Below, piece after piece: positions 32,992 through 42,165 of a stretch of DNA of 64,000 nt. Position numbers and translations under genes: made by a program. Below the pieces are notes generated by a model that saw only the letters and a list, made by a program, of their open reading frames with translations, did not search any database and was not told where the DNA came from. The stretch is from Streptomyces sp. AM 2-1-1 (GTDB lineage Bacteria > Actinomycetota > Actinomycetes > Streptomycetales > Streptomycetaceae). The DNA lies in assembly GCF_029167645.1 (NCBI RefSeq), contig NZ_CP119147.1, positions 3,410,001 through 3,474,000 on the forward strand. The letters run 5' to 3'. Positions within the stretch are counted from its first letter, which is position 1; every line of letters starts with the position of its first letter.

Positions 32992-33089
32992 CGAGCTGCT
33001 CCGCCGGGCGCGGTACCGCCCGAGCTGCTCCGCCGGGGGTACCGCCCGAGCGGCTCCGCCGGGTGCGGTACCGCCCGAGCGGCTACGCC
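32992..33089. repeat. 29-bp tandem repeat, 3.5 copies
   Basis: Units begin CGAGCTGCTCCGCCGGG or CGAGCGGCTCCGCCGGG and end GGTACCGCC. They lie at 32992-33020, 33021-33046 (3 bp shorter), 33047-33075 and partial 33076-33089. This lies between parS and aspS and looks non-coding. Confidence 0.75.
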
Positions 33090-33174
33090 CCCGCGCGGCG
33101 CGGGCGGAGGCGCCCGCCACGCGACCCGAGCCGGAACCGCAGCCGCACCGGCCCTCGGGGGCGCCGTGGCGCCC

Positions 33175-34992
33175 TTACTTCTCCGTCTTCTCCGCGGCGG
33201 AGGACTCGGCCTTGGCAGCCTCGCCCTTCGACGTGGCGACGGGCTTGCGGAGCTGGATGTTGAGCTCGCGCAGACGCGCCTCGTCCAGCACGGTCGGGGC
33301 GCCCATCATCAGGTCCTGGGCGTTGCCGTTGAGCGGGAAGGCGATCGTCTCGCGGATGTTCGGCTCGTCGGCGAGCAGCATCACGATGCGGTCCACGCCC
33401 GGGGCGATGCCGCCGTGCGGCGGGGCACCGAGGCGGAAGGCGCGCAGCATGCCCGCGAACTCCTGCTCGACGGTCTCGCGGTCGTAACCGGCGATCTCGA
33501 AGGCCCTGAGCATCAGCTCGGGCTCGTGGTTGCGGATCGCGCCGGAGGACAGCTCGATGCCGTTGCAGACGATGTCGTACTGCCAGGCCAGGATGTCCAG
33601 CGGGTCCTTCGTCTCCAGGTCCTCCAGGCCGCCCTGGGGCATCGAGAAGGGGTTGTGCGAGAAGTCGATCTTGCCGGTCTCCTCGTCCTTCTCGTACATC
33701 GGGAAGTCGACGATCCAGCAGAACCGGAAGACGCCCTCCTCGAAGTGGCCGGAGCGCTTGGCGGCCTCGACGCGGACGGCCGACATGATCTTGGAGACCT
33801 CGTCGAACTCTCCGGCGCCGAAGAAGATCGCGTGGCCGGGAACGAGCGAGAGGCGCTCGGTGAGCGTCTTGACGTCCGTCTCGGTGAGGAACTTGGCGAT
33901 CGGACCGGCCAGCGTGCCGTCCTCACCCACGCGCACCCAGGCGAGGCCCTTGGCGCCGTGCTCGACGGCGTACTCACCGAGGCCGTCGAAGAACTTGCGG
34001 GACTGTCCGGCGGTGTCCGGGACGGGGAGCGCGCGCACGTGCTTCCCGGCGAACGCCTTGAACCCGGAGTCGGCGAAGACGTCCGAGATGTCGACGAGCT
34101 CCAGCTTGGCCCGCAGGTCGGGCTTGTCGTTGCCGTACTTCAGCATCGACTCGCGGAACGGGATGCGCGGGAACGGGGAGGTGACCTCGCGGCCGTTGCC
34201 GAACTCGGTGAAGAGCTCGGTCATCAGCTTCTCGATCGGCTGGAAGACGTCTTCCTGCTCGACGAAGGACATCTCGACGTCGAGCTGGTAGAACTCGCCC
34301 GGCGAGCGGTCGGCGCGGGCGTCCTCGTCGCGGAAGCAGGGCGCGATCTGGAAGTAGCGGTCGAAGCCGGAGATCATCAGCAGCTGCTTGAACTGCTGGG
34401 GGGCCTGCGGCAGCGCGTAGAACTTGCCCGGGTTGAGACGCGACGGCACGACGAAGTCACGGGCGCCCTCGGGGGAGGTCGCGGTGAGGATCGGGGTCGC
34501 CATCTCGTTGAAGCCGAGAGCCACCATCTTCGAGCGGATGGCGGCGATCACGGCCGAGCGCAGCATGATGTTGCGGTGCATGCGCTCGCGGCGCAGGTCG
34601 AGGAAGCGGTACTCCAGACGGCGCTCCTCGTTCACCCCGTCCTCGGTGTTGATCGTGAAGGGCAGCGGGGCCGCCTCGCCGAGCACCTCGACCGCGGTGA
34701 CCTCGATCTCGATCTCACCGGTCGGGAGCTCCGGGTTCACGTTCTCGGTGCCGCGCGCGGAGACCTTGCCGTCGATCCGGACGACGGTCTCCTTGGTCAG
34801 CTTCGAGAGCGCCTCGTTCCCCGGGGTGCCGGGGCGGGCGACGAGCTGGACCAGGCCGTAGTGGTCGCGGAGATCGATGAAGAGGATGCCGCCCAGGTCT
34901 CGGCGATTGTGCAGCCAGCCGCTCAGCCGGACGTCGGTGCCGACGTCAGAGGCGCGGAGCTCGCCGCAGGTGTGGGACCTGTACCGATGCAT
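33175..34992 (-). CDS. aspS: aspartyl-tRNA synthetase
   Basis: A 605-residue class IIb synthetase. An N-terminal OB-fold anticodon domain (about 1-110) contains [21 protein letters not shown]. Motif 2 [20 protein letters not shown] begins near residue 214, a GAD-type insertion follows, and motif 3 [13 protein letters not shown] comes near the end. The C-terminal 25 residues are a Lys/Glu/Ala-rich tail. It charges tRNA-Asp. Whether it also charges tRNA-Asn depends on a few anticodon-binding residues that I cannot assign with certainty. ATG 34992 has no strong ribosome binding site. Essential gene. Confidence 0.97.
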   Translation of the reverse strand: MHRYRSHTCGELRASDVGTDVRLSGWLHNRRDLGGILFIDLRDHYGLVQLVARPGTPGNEALSKLTKETVVRIDGKVSARGTENVNPELPTGEIEIEVTAVEVLGEAAPLPFTINTEDGVNEERRLEYRFLDLRRERMHRNIMLRSAVIAAIRSKMVALGFNEMATPILTATSPEGARDFVVPSRLNPGKFYALPQAPQQFKQLLMISGFDRYFQIAPCFRDEDARADRSPGEFYQLDVEMSFVEQEDVFQPIEKLMTELFTEFGNGREVTSPFPRIPFRESMLKYGNDKPDLRAKLELVDISDVFADSGFKAFAGKHVRALPVPDTAGQSRKFFDGLGEYAVEHGAKGLAWVRVGEDGTLAGPIAKFLTETDVKTLTERLSLVPGHAIFFGAGEFDEVSKIMSAVRVEAAKRSGHFEEGVFRFCWIVDFPMYEKDEETGKIDFSHNPFSMPQGGLEDLETKDPLDILAWQYDIVCNGIELSSGAIRNHEPELMLRAFEIAGYDRETVEQEFAGMLRAFRLGAPPHGGIAPGVDRIVMLLADEPNIRETIAFPLNGNAQDLMMGAPTVLDEARLRELNIQLRKPVATSKGEAAKAESSAAEKTEK

Positions 34993-35208
34993 CGTCGTTC
35001 ATCCAGTCTTCGCGGTTGGGGGTCTGTGAGCCACCCCAGGCTACCGCCCGGAACCCGGCCTCCTCGTTGCCCCGACCACTTCGAGGTCATCCGGAGGCCC
35101 TGACTGCCGCCGCGTGCCCGGTGAGGGCGCTCCCCGGGTCCGGTCCGCCCCGGCGGGCGGCGGTCCCCACGGTGGCGTAGGCGGAACGCATCTTCCTAAA
35201 GTGGGGCA

Positions 35209-37347
35209 ATGCGTACCGAGGACATCCTGGCGGCCATCGAAACGGGGCTGTGGCGCTGGGACACCGCGGACGGGACGGTCCTGCTCGACGCGGAGGCCGC
35301 CCGTCTCCTCGACATGCCCGGGAGCGGGATCTACCGGGAGTCCGTCGTACGCGCCCGCTACCACCCGGCCGACTGGAACGAGGTCCGCTCGGTCGTCACC
35401 CTGGCGGTCTCCGAGGACACCCTGGCGGAATCCCGGCTCCGGATCGTCGACGAGGACGGCAGGGTGCTCCGTACCGTGCGGGCACGGGCCCGGCCCTACA
35501 AGCCCACGGGCGCGGCCACCGACGAGTTCGTCCTCTGGGGCACGCTCCAGGAGGTCGCGGAGCCCATCCCCGGCGTCTCGTCCGCACAGACGCCCGTCAC
35601 CGGCGACTGGCGGCGCTCCCGCGAGGCGTTCCTGCTGGACGCGGGGCGGGCACTGGTCGAGGCCCGGTCCACGGAGGAGGTCCTGCGGGTCGCCGGTTCG
35701 CTCTCCATGCCCGGCTTCTCGCCGGACGGGCTGGCGGTCTTCGGCATCGAGGGGGACCGGCTGACCGTCGTGGGCCATCACGGCCACGGCGACGGCGACG
35801 AGGAGCCCTTCGCCGACATGCCGCTCCAGACCGCCTACCCCGCGGCGGAGGTCGCCCGCACCGGCCGGTCGATCTACCTGTCGTCACCGGAGGAGTACGC
35901 CCGGCGCTTCCCGCTCACCTGGCCACTCGCCCGCAACTTCGGCCGGCGGTCCTGGGCCTTCCTGCCCCTGGTCGTCTCCGGACGGACCATGGGCGCCTGG
36001 ATGGCCGGGTTCCGCGAGGCCGTGAGCTTCTCCCCGGACGAGCGGGCCGTGCTCACCACCGTGGCGAGGATGCTCGCCCAGGCCCTCGACCGCGCCGGGG
36101 CGGCGGAGTCCGAGCGGGAGCTCTCCCTTGGGCTCCAGCGGGCAATGATGCCCTCGCTGGGCATGCGCGTCCCCGGCATCACCGTGGCGGCCCGCTACAT
36201 CCCCACCGGCGGAGGCCTCCAGGTCGGCGGCGACTGGTACGACATGATCGCGCTGCCCAACGGCCGGGTCGCGCTCGTCATCGGCGACGTGCAGGGCCAC
36301 GACGTGCGCGCGGCCGGGCTGATGGGCCAGCTCCGCATCGCCCTGCGCGCCTACGCCTCCGAGGGCCACCGCCCGGACGCGGTGCTCGCCCGCGCCTCCC
36401 GCTTCCTGGCCGGGCTGACCAAGGCGTACGAGTACGACGGCGACGGCGACGAATCCAGCGCCCCGCGCTTCGCGACCTGCCTCTACGCCGAGGCCGACCC
36501 GGCCAACGGCACCCTCGACATCGCCCGCGCCGGCCACCCCGACCCCGTGGTGATCAGCGCCGACGGCACCGCCGTCATCCGGCAGACGCAGGGCGGACTG
36601 CCGCTGGGCATCGAGACCGACGCCGACTACCCGACGACCCAGGTGGTGCTGGAACCCGGCGAGACGATGATGCTCTGCACCGACGGGCTCATCGAGACCG
36701 GCGGACACGACCTCGCGACCGGCTGGGAGCGGCTGCGCCCCATTCTGGAGACGCCCGGAGCCGATCCGGAGACCCTCGCCGAGGCGCTCCTGGAGACGGT
36801 CCACGGACCCACCTCGCACTACACGACGGGCCCCCTCCCGGAGCGCCACGAGGACGACATCGCGCTGCTGGTAATCCGCCGAGACACCCCCGCCACCGAG
36901 GCGAAGTCCCCGCCGCGCCGTGCCGCGGTGACCATCGCGCAGGCCGAGCCGGAGCGGATCGCCGTCGCCCGGCAGCTGCTGCGCGAGCTGCTGCACGACT
37001 GGGCCGACGACGAGCAGGTCGACTCCGCCGTGCTGATGCTCTCGGAGATGGCCACCAACGTGCTGGTGCACACGGACGGCGACGCGCTGATGGTGGCCGA
37101 GGTGACCGGCGAGCACGGCGAGCGGCGGCTGCGGGTCGAGGTCGCGGACGGCAGCGATGAGCTCCCGCACAAGCGCCGTCCGGGCGAGATGGCCTCCAGC
37201 GGACGCGGGCTGGTCCTGATGGAGATGCTGGCGGACACCTGGGGGGTCGACCCGCGCGGAGCGGGCAAGTCGATCTGGTTCGAGCTGTACGAGTCCGCCG
37301 AGCCCGAGGAGCTCACGTCGCCCCCGCTCCCGTTCGAGCGGATCTGA
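35209..37347 (+). CDS. SpoIIE-type PP2C phosphatase with PAS, GAF and HATPase_c_2 domains
   Basis: A 712-residue cytoplasmic signalling protein. Order: PAS fold (about 8-115, start ILAAIETGLWRWDTADGTVL), GAF domain (about 145-290), PP2C/SpoIIE phosphatase (about 320-530) with VGGDWYDMIAL, VIGDVQGHDVRAAGLM and CTDGLIE, and a C-terminal anti-sigma-type kinase domain (about 560-700). The last has N-box SEMATNVLVHTDG and G-box SSGRGLVLMEML. Such proteins reset anti-anti-sigma factors and can phosphorylate them, linking PAS/GAF sensing to sigma factors. No sigma or anti-sigma partner is adjacent. ATG 35209 has only a weak GTGGGG upstream. Confidence 0.88.
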   Translation: MRTEDILAAIETGLWRWDTADGTVLLDAEAARLLDMPGSGIYRESVVRARYHPADWNEVRSVVTLAVSEDTLAESRLRIVDEDGRVLRTVRARARPYKPTGAATDEFVLWGTLQEVAEPIPGVSSAQTPVTGDWRRSREAFLLDAGRALVEARSTEEVLRVAGSLSMPGFSPDGLAVFGIEGDRLTVVGHHGHGDGDEEPFADMPLQTAYPAAEVARTGRSIYLSSPEEYARRFPLTWPLARNFGRRSWAFLPLVVSGRTMGAWMAGFREAVSFSPDERAVLTTVARMLAQALDRAGAAESERELSLGLQRAMMPSLGMRVPGITVAARYIPTGGGLQVGGDWYDMIALPNGRVALVIGDVQGHDVRAAGLMGQLRIALRAYASEGHRPDAVLARASRFLAGLTKAYEYDGDGDESSAPRFATCLYAEADPANGTLDIARAGHPDPVVISADGTAVIRQTQGGLPLGIETDADYPTTQVVLEPGETMMLCTDGLIETGGHDLATGWERLRPILETPGADPETLAEALLETVHGPTSHYTTGPLPERHEDDIALLVIRRDTPATEAKSPPRRAAVTIAQAEPERIAVARQLLRELLHDWADDEQVDSAVLMLSEMATNVLVHTDGDALMVAEVTGEHGERRLRVEVADGSDELPHKRRPGEMASSGRGLVLMEMLADTWGVDPRGAGKSIWFELYESAEPEELTSPPLPFERI

Positions 37348-37363
37348 CCGGACCGCGCCGCGC

Positions 37364-37834
37364 TCAGGCCAGTACGACCGAGAAACTGTCCAGGGTGACC
37401 CAGGTGATGGCGTTGGCCGCCGTCGCGCCGAGCACGGTGACGCGGCCCGAGGTGCTGATCTCGACCACGCAGGCGTTGACGCCGGCCTTGTTGTTGCGCG
37501 GGCACACCCCCCGGGAGGTCTTCGGCACCGCGAGGGTGGCGGGGACCGCGCCCAGCGCGGCCTCCGCGGTGAGGGCGCAGACGACGCCGCCGCGCAGCTG
37601 GAGGAAGTCCGTGCCGGCGATCCTGACGACGCGGGCGGCCGGGACCTCGGCGGAGGCGGTGACGTCCGGGGCCAGCACGAGCGGCGCCCAGGGGTGGACC
37701 AGATTGACGCCGACGCCCCGGACGGGGGTGGCAGCGCCGGCGGGGGCGGCGAGCAGGGGTGCGCCGACGGCCGCCGCGGGGGCGGTGACGGCCGCGGTCA
37801 GCAGGGCACGACGACTGGGGGTGCTCAGCGGCAT
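37364..37834 (-). CDS. Tat-exported protein sharing a module with the upstream beta-propeller protein
   Basis: A 156-residue protein with a twin-arginine signal (STPSRRALLTAAVTAPAAA, cleavage near PAGAA). The mature part contains VRIAGTDFLQLRGGVVCAL, RGVCPRNNKAGVNACVVEI and SGRVTVLGATAANAITWVTL, ending DSFSVVLA. This module is clearly similar to the C-terminal about 115 residues of the larger protein encoded 68 bp upstream, with the same IAGT-x2-LQLRG, two-Cys and GA-x-P/DSFSV pattern. I do not recognise the module. ATG 37834 has GAGGA seven bases upstream. Secretion implies an extracellular role, possibly binding. Confidence 0.7.
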   Translation of the reverse strand: MPLSTPSRRALLTAAVTAPAAAVGAPLLAAPAGAATPVRGVGVNLVHPWAPLVLAPDVTASAEVPAARVVRIAGTDFLQLRGGVVCALTAEAALGAVPATLAVPKTSRGVCPRNNKAGVNACVVEISTSGRVTVLGATAANAITWVTLDSFSVVLA

Positions 37835-37902
37835 GAGGGGTCCTCGGGTGACGTGGGGGCGGGGGAAAGGGGAGGTGGAGCGCGGAGGTCGTGGGGGTCT
37901 CG

Positions 37903-39129
37903 TCAGCGCCAGGCGACCGAGAAGCCGTTCAGGTCGACCCGTTCGACCGGGTGGTCCGGGGTCGCCCCGTACACCGTGAGTCCGCCGTCGGGCGTGGCGT
38001 CCATCCGGCACACGCAGCGGCCGGCCAGGCCGTCGCGGGGAACCTCGGCCCGGACGGTGCGGCTCGGTGTCAGGGCAGGCGGGAGCAGCGCGATCCGGGT
38101 GTCCCGGGTGAGGGTCCCCCCGAGGACGCCGCGCAGTTGGAGCGAGGTGGTCCCGGCGATGTCCACCAGGCGTCCGCGCGGGCGCCCGGTGCCGTCCCGC
38201 GGGGTGATCCCCGGGGCGGGGGTGAGCGCGGTCCAGTCGGCCAGCACCTTCACCCCCTGCACGGGCGCCTCCGTGGAGAGGAAGCAGATGGTGACCTCGC
38301 GCGGTGTGGTGTGGCTGCCGCTGAACCCGAAGAGGAGCCGCGCCTCCCCGCCCGCCGGCTCGATGCACAGCCCTTCGGGCTCCCGGCGCTCCAGCCCCGG
38401 CACGGCGGTCATGAGCCGGGGCCCGGCGACCACGGAGCCGTCGGTCCAGGAGAGGGCGGTGATGTGGGTGTCGTCCACGTCCGGGTTGCCGGTGTACAGG
38501 TAGAGGTGGTCGCCGAGCGAGGCGAAGCCCTGGAAGGTGTCGGCCAGGCGCGGCACCCGTGCGGCCGCGGGGTGCGCGACCGTGCGCAGCGGGATCCAGG
38601 TGACGTCACCGGTGTAGGGGTCGATCGGGTACTGGCTGAAGAGGTACCCCCGCGCGGTCAGGTACCGGACGGTGAGGCGCAGCAGGACCGGGTCCACGTT
38701 GGGCGCGACGAACCGGGCCCCCGGTGCCGGGGTGAAGGGCTCCGACAGCACGGACGAGCCCAGGGTGACCGTCTCTCCCGGGAGGTAGGGGAACCGGGCG
38801 ACGCGCGTACCGAACTGCTCGAACAGCGGGCCGACCTCGGTCCAGAGGTAGGTCGTGCCGCCGATGTGCTGGGCACCGATCTGGTAGCCGTGGCCGAAGC
38901 CGTCGCAGTGCATGTGGTCGAGCGCCCTGCCGGTGGCGCGGTCCATGCGGTAGACGCAGAGGTTGCCGTTGGCCGGGGCGTCGCGGATCTGCACGACGAA
39001 GAGGTCGTGGGTCACCGGGTCGACGGCCATCGACTGGGGCGCCCGGGTGTGCTTCTCGTGGTTGAGCGGCGTGCCGCTGAGGACGCGGCCCCAGGGGCCG
39101 GCCAGGTCGATGAGATCCATTACCGCCAC
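37903..39129 (-). CDS. TagC-like beta-propeller protein with C-terminal shared module
   Basis: A 408-residue protein. Residues about 28-290 form a beta-propeller-like region resembling the teichoic-acid protein C / phage P68-tail propeller family of Streptomyces. Motifs are DLFVVQIRDAPANGNLCVYRM, HMHCDGFGHGYQIGAQHI, TTYLWTEVGP, DTFQGFASLGDHLYLYTG and REPEGLCIEPAGGEARLLFGF. Residues about 295-408 are the module also found in the next gene. No signal peptide is visible, although the neighbour has one. GTG 39129 has GGGGAGGGG upstream. The ATG nine bases later is less well placed. Carbohydrate or cell-surface binding is a guess. Confidence 0.7.
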   Translation of the reverse strand: MAVMDLIDLAGPWGRVLSGTPLNHEKHTRAPQSMAVDPVTHDLFVVQIRDAPANGNLCVYRMDRATGRALDHMHCDGFGHGYQIGAQHIGGTTYLWTEVGPLFEQFGTRVARFPYLPGETVTLGSSVLSEPFTPAPGARFVAPNVDPVLLRLTVRYLTARGYLFSQYPIDPYTGDVTWIPLRTVAHPAAARVPRLADTFQGFASLGDHLYLYTGNPDVDDTHITALSWTDGSVVAGPRLMTAVPGLERREPEGLCIEPAGGEARLLFGFSGSHTTPREVTICFLSTEAPVQGVKVLADWTALTPAPGITPRDGTGRPRGRLVDIAGTTSLQLRGVLGGTLTRDTRIALLPPALTPSRTVRAEVPRDGLAGRCVCRMDATPDGGLTVYGATPDHPVERVDLNGFSVAWR

Positions 39130-39237
39130 GGACGAAGTCCCCTCCCCGCGGGTCCGTGGGTGGACCGCGCGCGGGGAGCGTACGTGCAGCGGGCCGCTCC
39201 GCCCGCGCGGCCCGCCGTACGCGCCGAGGAGCCACCC

Positions 39238-40293
39238 TCACGGGGTGTCGGGAGCCGCGTTCCGGGCCCGCAGCTCCTCGATCACGCCGAAGGCCGCCGC
39301 GCTGAGCGGGACGGCGAGCAGCATGCCGAGGATGCCGGCGACGCTCGCGCCGGCGGTCAGCACGATCAGGATGACGGCCGGGTGCAGCCGCACGGTGCGG
39401 CTCTGGATCATCGGCTGGAGCACGTGGCCCTCCAGCAGCTGGACCGCGACGACGATGCCGAGTACCCAGAGGGCGATGACGAACCCCCGGTCGGCGAGTG
39501 CCACCAGGACGGCCACCGCGCCGGAGAGGAAGGCCCCCAGGTAGGGGATGTAGGCGCCGACGAAGACCAGCGCGCCCAGCCCGACGGCGCCGGGCACCCC
39601 CACGATCAGCAGTCCGACGGTGATGCAGAGGGCGTCGATCAGCGCGATGAAGGTGGTGCCGCGCATGAAGCCCTCGACCGCCCCGAAGGCCCGGCGCCCC
39701 ATCGCCTCGACGAGGTCGCCCGCACCGCGCGGCGCGAGGGAGTGGGCGAGCCGTACGGCCCGGTCGGAGTCGCGCAGGAAGAAGAAGGTGAGGAGCAGCG
39801 CGAGGACGGCGGTCGCGGCCAGGGTGCCGATCAGGCTCAGGCCGGTGATGACACCGCCGGCCGCGGTGGCGCCGAACTTCTCGACGAGGGTCCTGGCGTT
39901 GCCGGCGAGGTTGTCCACGGACGCCCGGTCGCCCAGGTCGAAGTGGTCGATCACCCACTGGCCGGCGTCCTTGAGCGAGGAGACGATGTGACCGCCGTTG
40001 TCGATGAGCGCGGTGACGACGATGTACCCGGCACCGCCGACGACCGCGACCAACAGGGCGCAGGTCAGGCCGGCGGAGAGGGAGCGCTGCACGTGGCGGG
40101 CGGTCAGCCAGCGGTGGACCGGGCCGAGCAGCGCCGTACCGAGCAGGGCGAGCAGGACGGGGGTGACGGCGGTCTTGAGGTAGACGGACAGCCAGACGAC
40201 GACGGCGGCGACCCCGGTGACGAGCAGCAGGACACCGCACCAGGCGGCCGTCCGCCGGGCGGCGTCGGGCAGGAGGGGTTTCTGGTTCGGCAC
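39238..40293 (-). CDS. AI-2E-family (TqsA/PerM-like) transporter
   Basis: A 351-residue membrane protein with about eight helices. Residues 22-75 contain the first helical pair. A soluble loop (about 100-150: LKDAGQWVIDHFDLGDRASV) precedes the conserved second half, VGLGALVFVGAYIPYLGAFLSG and QLLEGHVLQPMIQSRTVRLHPAVIL, the family signature. The family includes exporters and sodium/proton antiporters, and the AI-2 link is historical. GTG 40293 has a weak GGTGGTGGAG upstream. It follows the pirin gene in the same direction with an 86-bp gap. Confidence 0.85.
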   Translation of the reverse strand: MPNQKPLLPDAARRTAAWCGVLLLVTGVAAVVVWLSVYLKTAVTPVLLALLGTALLGPVHRWLTARHVQRSLSAGLTCALLVAVVGGAGYIVVTALIDNGGHIVSSLKDAGQWVIDHFDLGDRASVDNLAGNARTLVEKFGATAAGGVITGLSLIGTLAATAVLALLLTFFFLRDSDRAVRLAHSLAPRGAGDLVEAMGRRAFGAVEGFMRGTTFIALIDALCITVGLLIVGVPGAVGLGALVFVGAYIPYLGAFLSGAVAVLVALADRGFVIALWVLGIVVAVQLLEGHVLQPMIQSRTVRLHPAVILIVLTAGASVAGILGMLLAVPLSAAAFGVIEELRARNAAPDTP

Positions 40294-40379
40294 TCCACCA
40301 CCCGATCACGGGGCGGGCGGATACGGCGTCCGGGCCCGCGACGCGTACGGGTGACGGATCGCCACCCGTACGCCGCCGG

Positions 40380-41336
40380 TCACATGCCGTGGACCGCCGG
40401 GACGGAGCCGAGACGGCCGGCCTGGAAGTCCTCGAAGGCCTTCTTCAGTTCGGCCTGGCTGTTCATGACGAACGGCCCGTAGTGCGCCATCGGTTCGCGG
40501 ATGGGGCGCCCGCCGAGGAGGACGACCTCCAGGTCGGGGGTGTGCCCGTCCTGCTGCTCGTCCGCGCGGACGGTCAGCGAGGAACCGGCGCCGAAGACGG
40601 CCGTCTGTCCCAGGTGGACGGGGCGCCGCTCGGCGCCCGCGGTGCCGCGGCCGGCGAGCACGTACGCGAGGCCGTTGAAGTCCTCGCGCCACGGCAGGGT
40701 CACCTCGGCGCCCGGGCGGATGGTCGCGTGGATCATCGTGATGGGGGTGTGGGTGATGCCGGGGCCCTCGTGCCCGTCGAGCTCACCGGCGATGACGCGG
40801 AGCAGCGCGCCGCCGTCCGGGGAGGCGAGGAGCTGGACCTGGCCGCCGCGGATGTCCTGGTAGCGGGGGTCCATCATCTTGTGGCTCTTGGGCAGGTTCA
40901 CCCAGAGCTGGAGGCCGTGGAAGAGGCCGCCGGACATGACCAGCGACTCCGGCGGGGCCTCGATGTGCAGCAGGCCGGAGCCCGCCGTCATCCACTGGGT
41001 GTCGCCGTTCTCGATGGTGCCGCCGCCACCGTTGGAGTCCTGGTGGATGAAGCTGCCGTCGATCAGGTACGTCACGGTCTCGAAGCCGCGGTGCGGGTGC
41101 CAGGGGGTTCCCTTGGGCTCACCGGCCGCGTACTCCACCTCACCCATCTGGTCCATCATGATGAACGGGTCGAGGTGCTTGTAGTTGATCCCGGCGAACG
41201 CGCGTCGCACCGGGAATCCCTCGCCCTCGAAGCCCGTCGGCGCGGTGGTGACCGCGAGGACGGGACGGGCGACGGCGTCGCCCGAGGCGGCCACCTTGGG
41301 CAGGGTCAGCGGGTTTTCTACGGTCACTGCGGGCAT
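40380..41336 (-). CDS. pirin family protein
   Basis: A 318-residue bicupin. The pirin metal-site motif is HPHRGFETVTYL near residues 80-95, then GSGLLHIEAPPES, matching the iron-binding His/Glu cluster of quercetinase-type pirins. The C-terminal cupin is present (FNGLAYVLAGRGTAG). Pirins can oxidise flavonoids or act as redox-sensitive regulators. The start is the ATG at 41336 because GGAGGTG lies seven bases upstream. The GTG at 41345 overlaps that site and is rejected. The upstream AATTTAGTTGAACAGTGAAC (41367-41386) contains a TTAGTTGAA half-site seen in many MarR operators. Confidence 0.87.
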   Translation of the reverse strand: MPAVTVENPLTLPKVAASGDAVARPVLAVTTAPTGFEGEGFPVRRAFAGINYKHLDPFIMMDQMGEVEYAAGEPKGTPWHPHRGFETVTYLIDGSFIHQDSNGGGGTIENGDTQWMTAGSGLLHIEAPPESLVMSGGLFHGLQLWVNLPKSHKMMDPRYQDIRGGQVQLLASPDGGALLRVIAGELDGHEGPGITHTPITMIHATIRPGAEVTLPWREDFNGLAYVLAGRGTAGAERRPVHLGQTAVFGAGSSLTVRADEQQDGHTPDLEVVLLGGRPIREPMAHYGPFVMNSQAELKKAFEDFQAGRLGSVPAVHGM

Positions 41337-41468
41337 GGGAGCCACCTCCGGGCGGGATCTGCTTCCAATTTAGTTGAACAGTGAACATCTTGCAAGGCGT
41401 CGCGCATTCCCGGCGGGGCGCGAGGGGCGCGGCGGAGCGGCGGGGCCCGCCGAGGCGTACGCGAGGAA

Positions 41469-41493
41469 GGCCCGCACCGTGCCGGTGCGGGCC
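41469..41493. terminator. hairpin between SseB and pirin genes
   Basis: Arms GGCCCGCACC (41469-41478) and GGTGCGGGCC (41484-41493) pair perfectly over GTGCC. It follows the SseB stop in the direction of transcription. Confidence 0.6.
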
Positions 41494-41519
41494 CTGGGGA
41501 CGGGCGAGGGGCGGGCGCG

Positions 41520-41978
41520 TCAGCCGTACATGCGCCGCATGGCGAAGTCGACCATCTGCTCGACCGCCTTGGCGTCGAAGACCATCCGGTGGTCGCCCTC
41601 CATGTCGAGGACGAAGCCGTACCCGGTCGGGAGCAGGTCGATCACCTCGGCGCCGGTGATCACGAAGTACTTCGACTCCTTGCCCGCGTACCGGCGCAGC
41701 TCCTTGAGGGTGCTGAACATCGGGATCACCGGCTGCTGGGTGTTGTGCAGCGCGAGGAAGCCCGGGCCGTCGCCGCGCGGGCAGTACACCTTCGAGGTCG
41801 CGAAGATCTGCTGGAAGTCCTCCGCCGCGAGCGTGCCGGTGGTGAAGGCCCGTACCGCGTCCGCCAGGGAGGGTGGCGAGGGCTCGGGATAGAGCGGCTG
41901 CTCGGCATAGCCGCCGCCCATCTGCCCCATCTGACCCATCTGCTGCTGTGCACCCGGGTTCTGGTCGTAGCCGTACAT
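41520..41978 (-). CDS. SseB-family protein
   Basis: A 152-residue soluble protein. An N-terminal Gln/Met/Gly-rich region (YGYDQNPGAQQQ, MGQMGQMGG) is followed by the SseB fold: SLADAVRAFTTGTLAAEDFQ, GPGFLALHNTQQPVIPMFST and KYFVITGAEVIDLLPTGYGF. The family has no agreed function (SseB domains occur in enhanced-serine-sensitivity and type III secretion contexts). The ATG at 41978 fits the family start. An in-frame ATG at 42002 (MCPITLWGMYGYD) has a better GGAG site and could be the true start. It is divergent from the acyl-CoA dehydrogenase. Confidence 0.75.
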   Translation of the reverse strand: MYGYDQNPGAQQQMGQMGQMGGGYAEQPLYPEPSPPSLADAVRAFTTGTLAAEDFQQIFATSKVYCPRGDGPGFLALHNTQQPVIPMFSTLKELRRYAGKESKYFVITGAEVIDLLPTGYGFVLDMEGDHRMVFDAKAVEQMVDFAMRRMYG

Positions 41979-42165
41979 GCCCCAAAGAGTAATCGGACAC
42001 ATCTCCGGCTCCAGGGGTTGCGCCTTATTACTCACGGGTAGCATCATCGGAGAGGTCCGCCCGACCGCGTCATGCCGCGGGCCGGTCCCTCCGCACAGCC
42101 CGTCGCCCGACCGCATCACTCCCCGGGGCGCTGCGCGTCACCGCTATTGATTACGGAGCCTTCCC

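Larger units (their letters stand above)
32736..33174. other. intergenic region carrying terminator, parS and tandem repeats
   Basis: No gene. It holds the hairpin and parS at 32908-32951 and the 29-bp tandem repeats at 32992-33089. The frame opening rightward from 32751 lacks family resemblance. Confidence 0.5.

Noticed and set aside
33175..35103. Plus-strand frame through the aspS region
   Set aside because: It is opposite an unmistakable synthetase and has no family resemblance.
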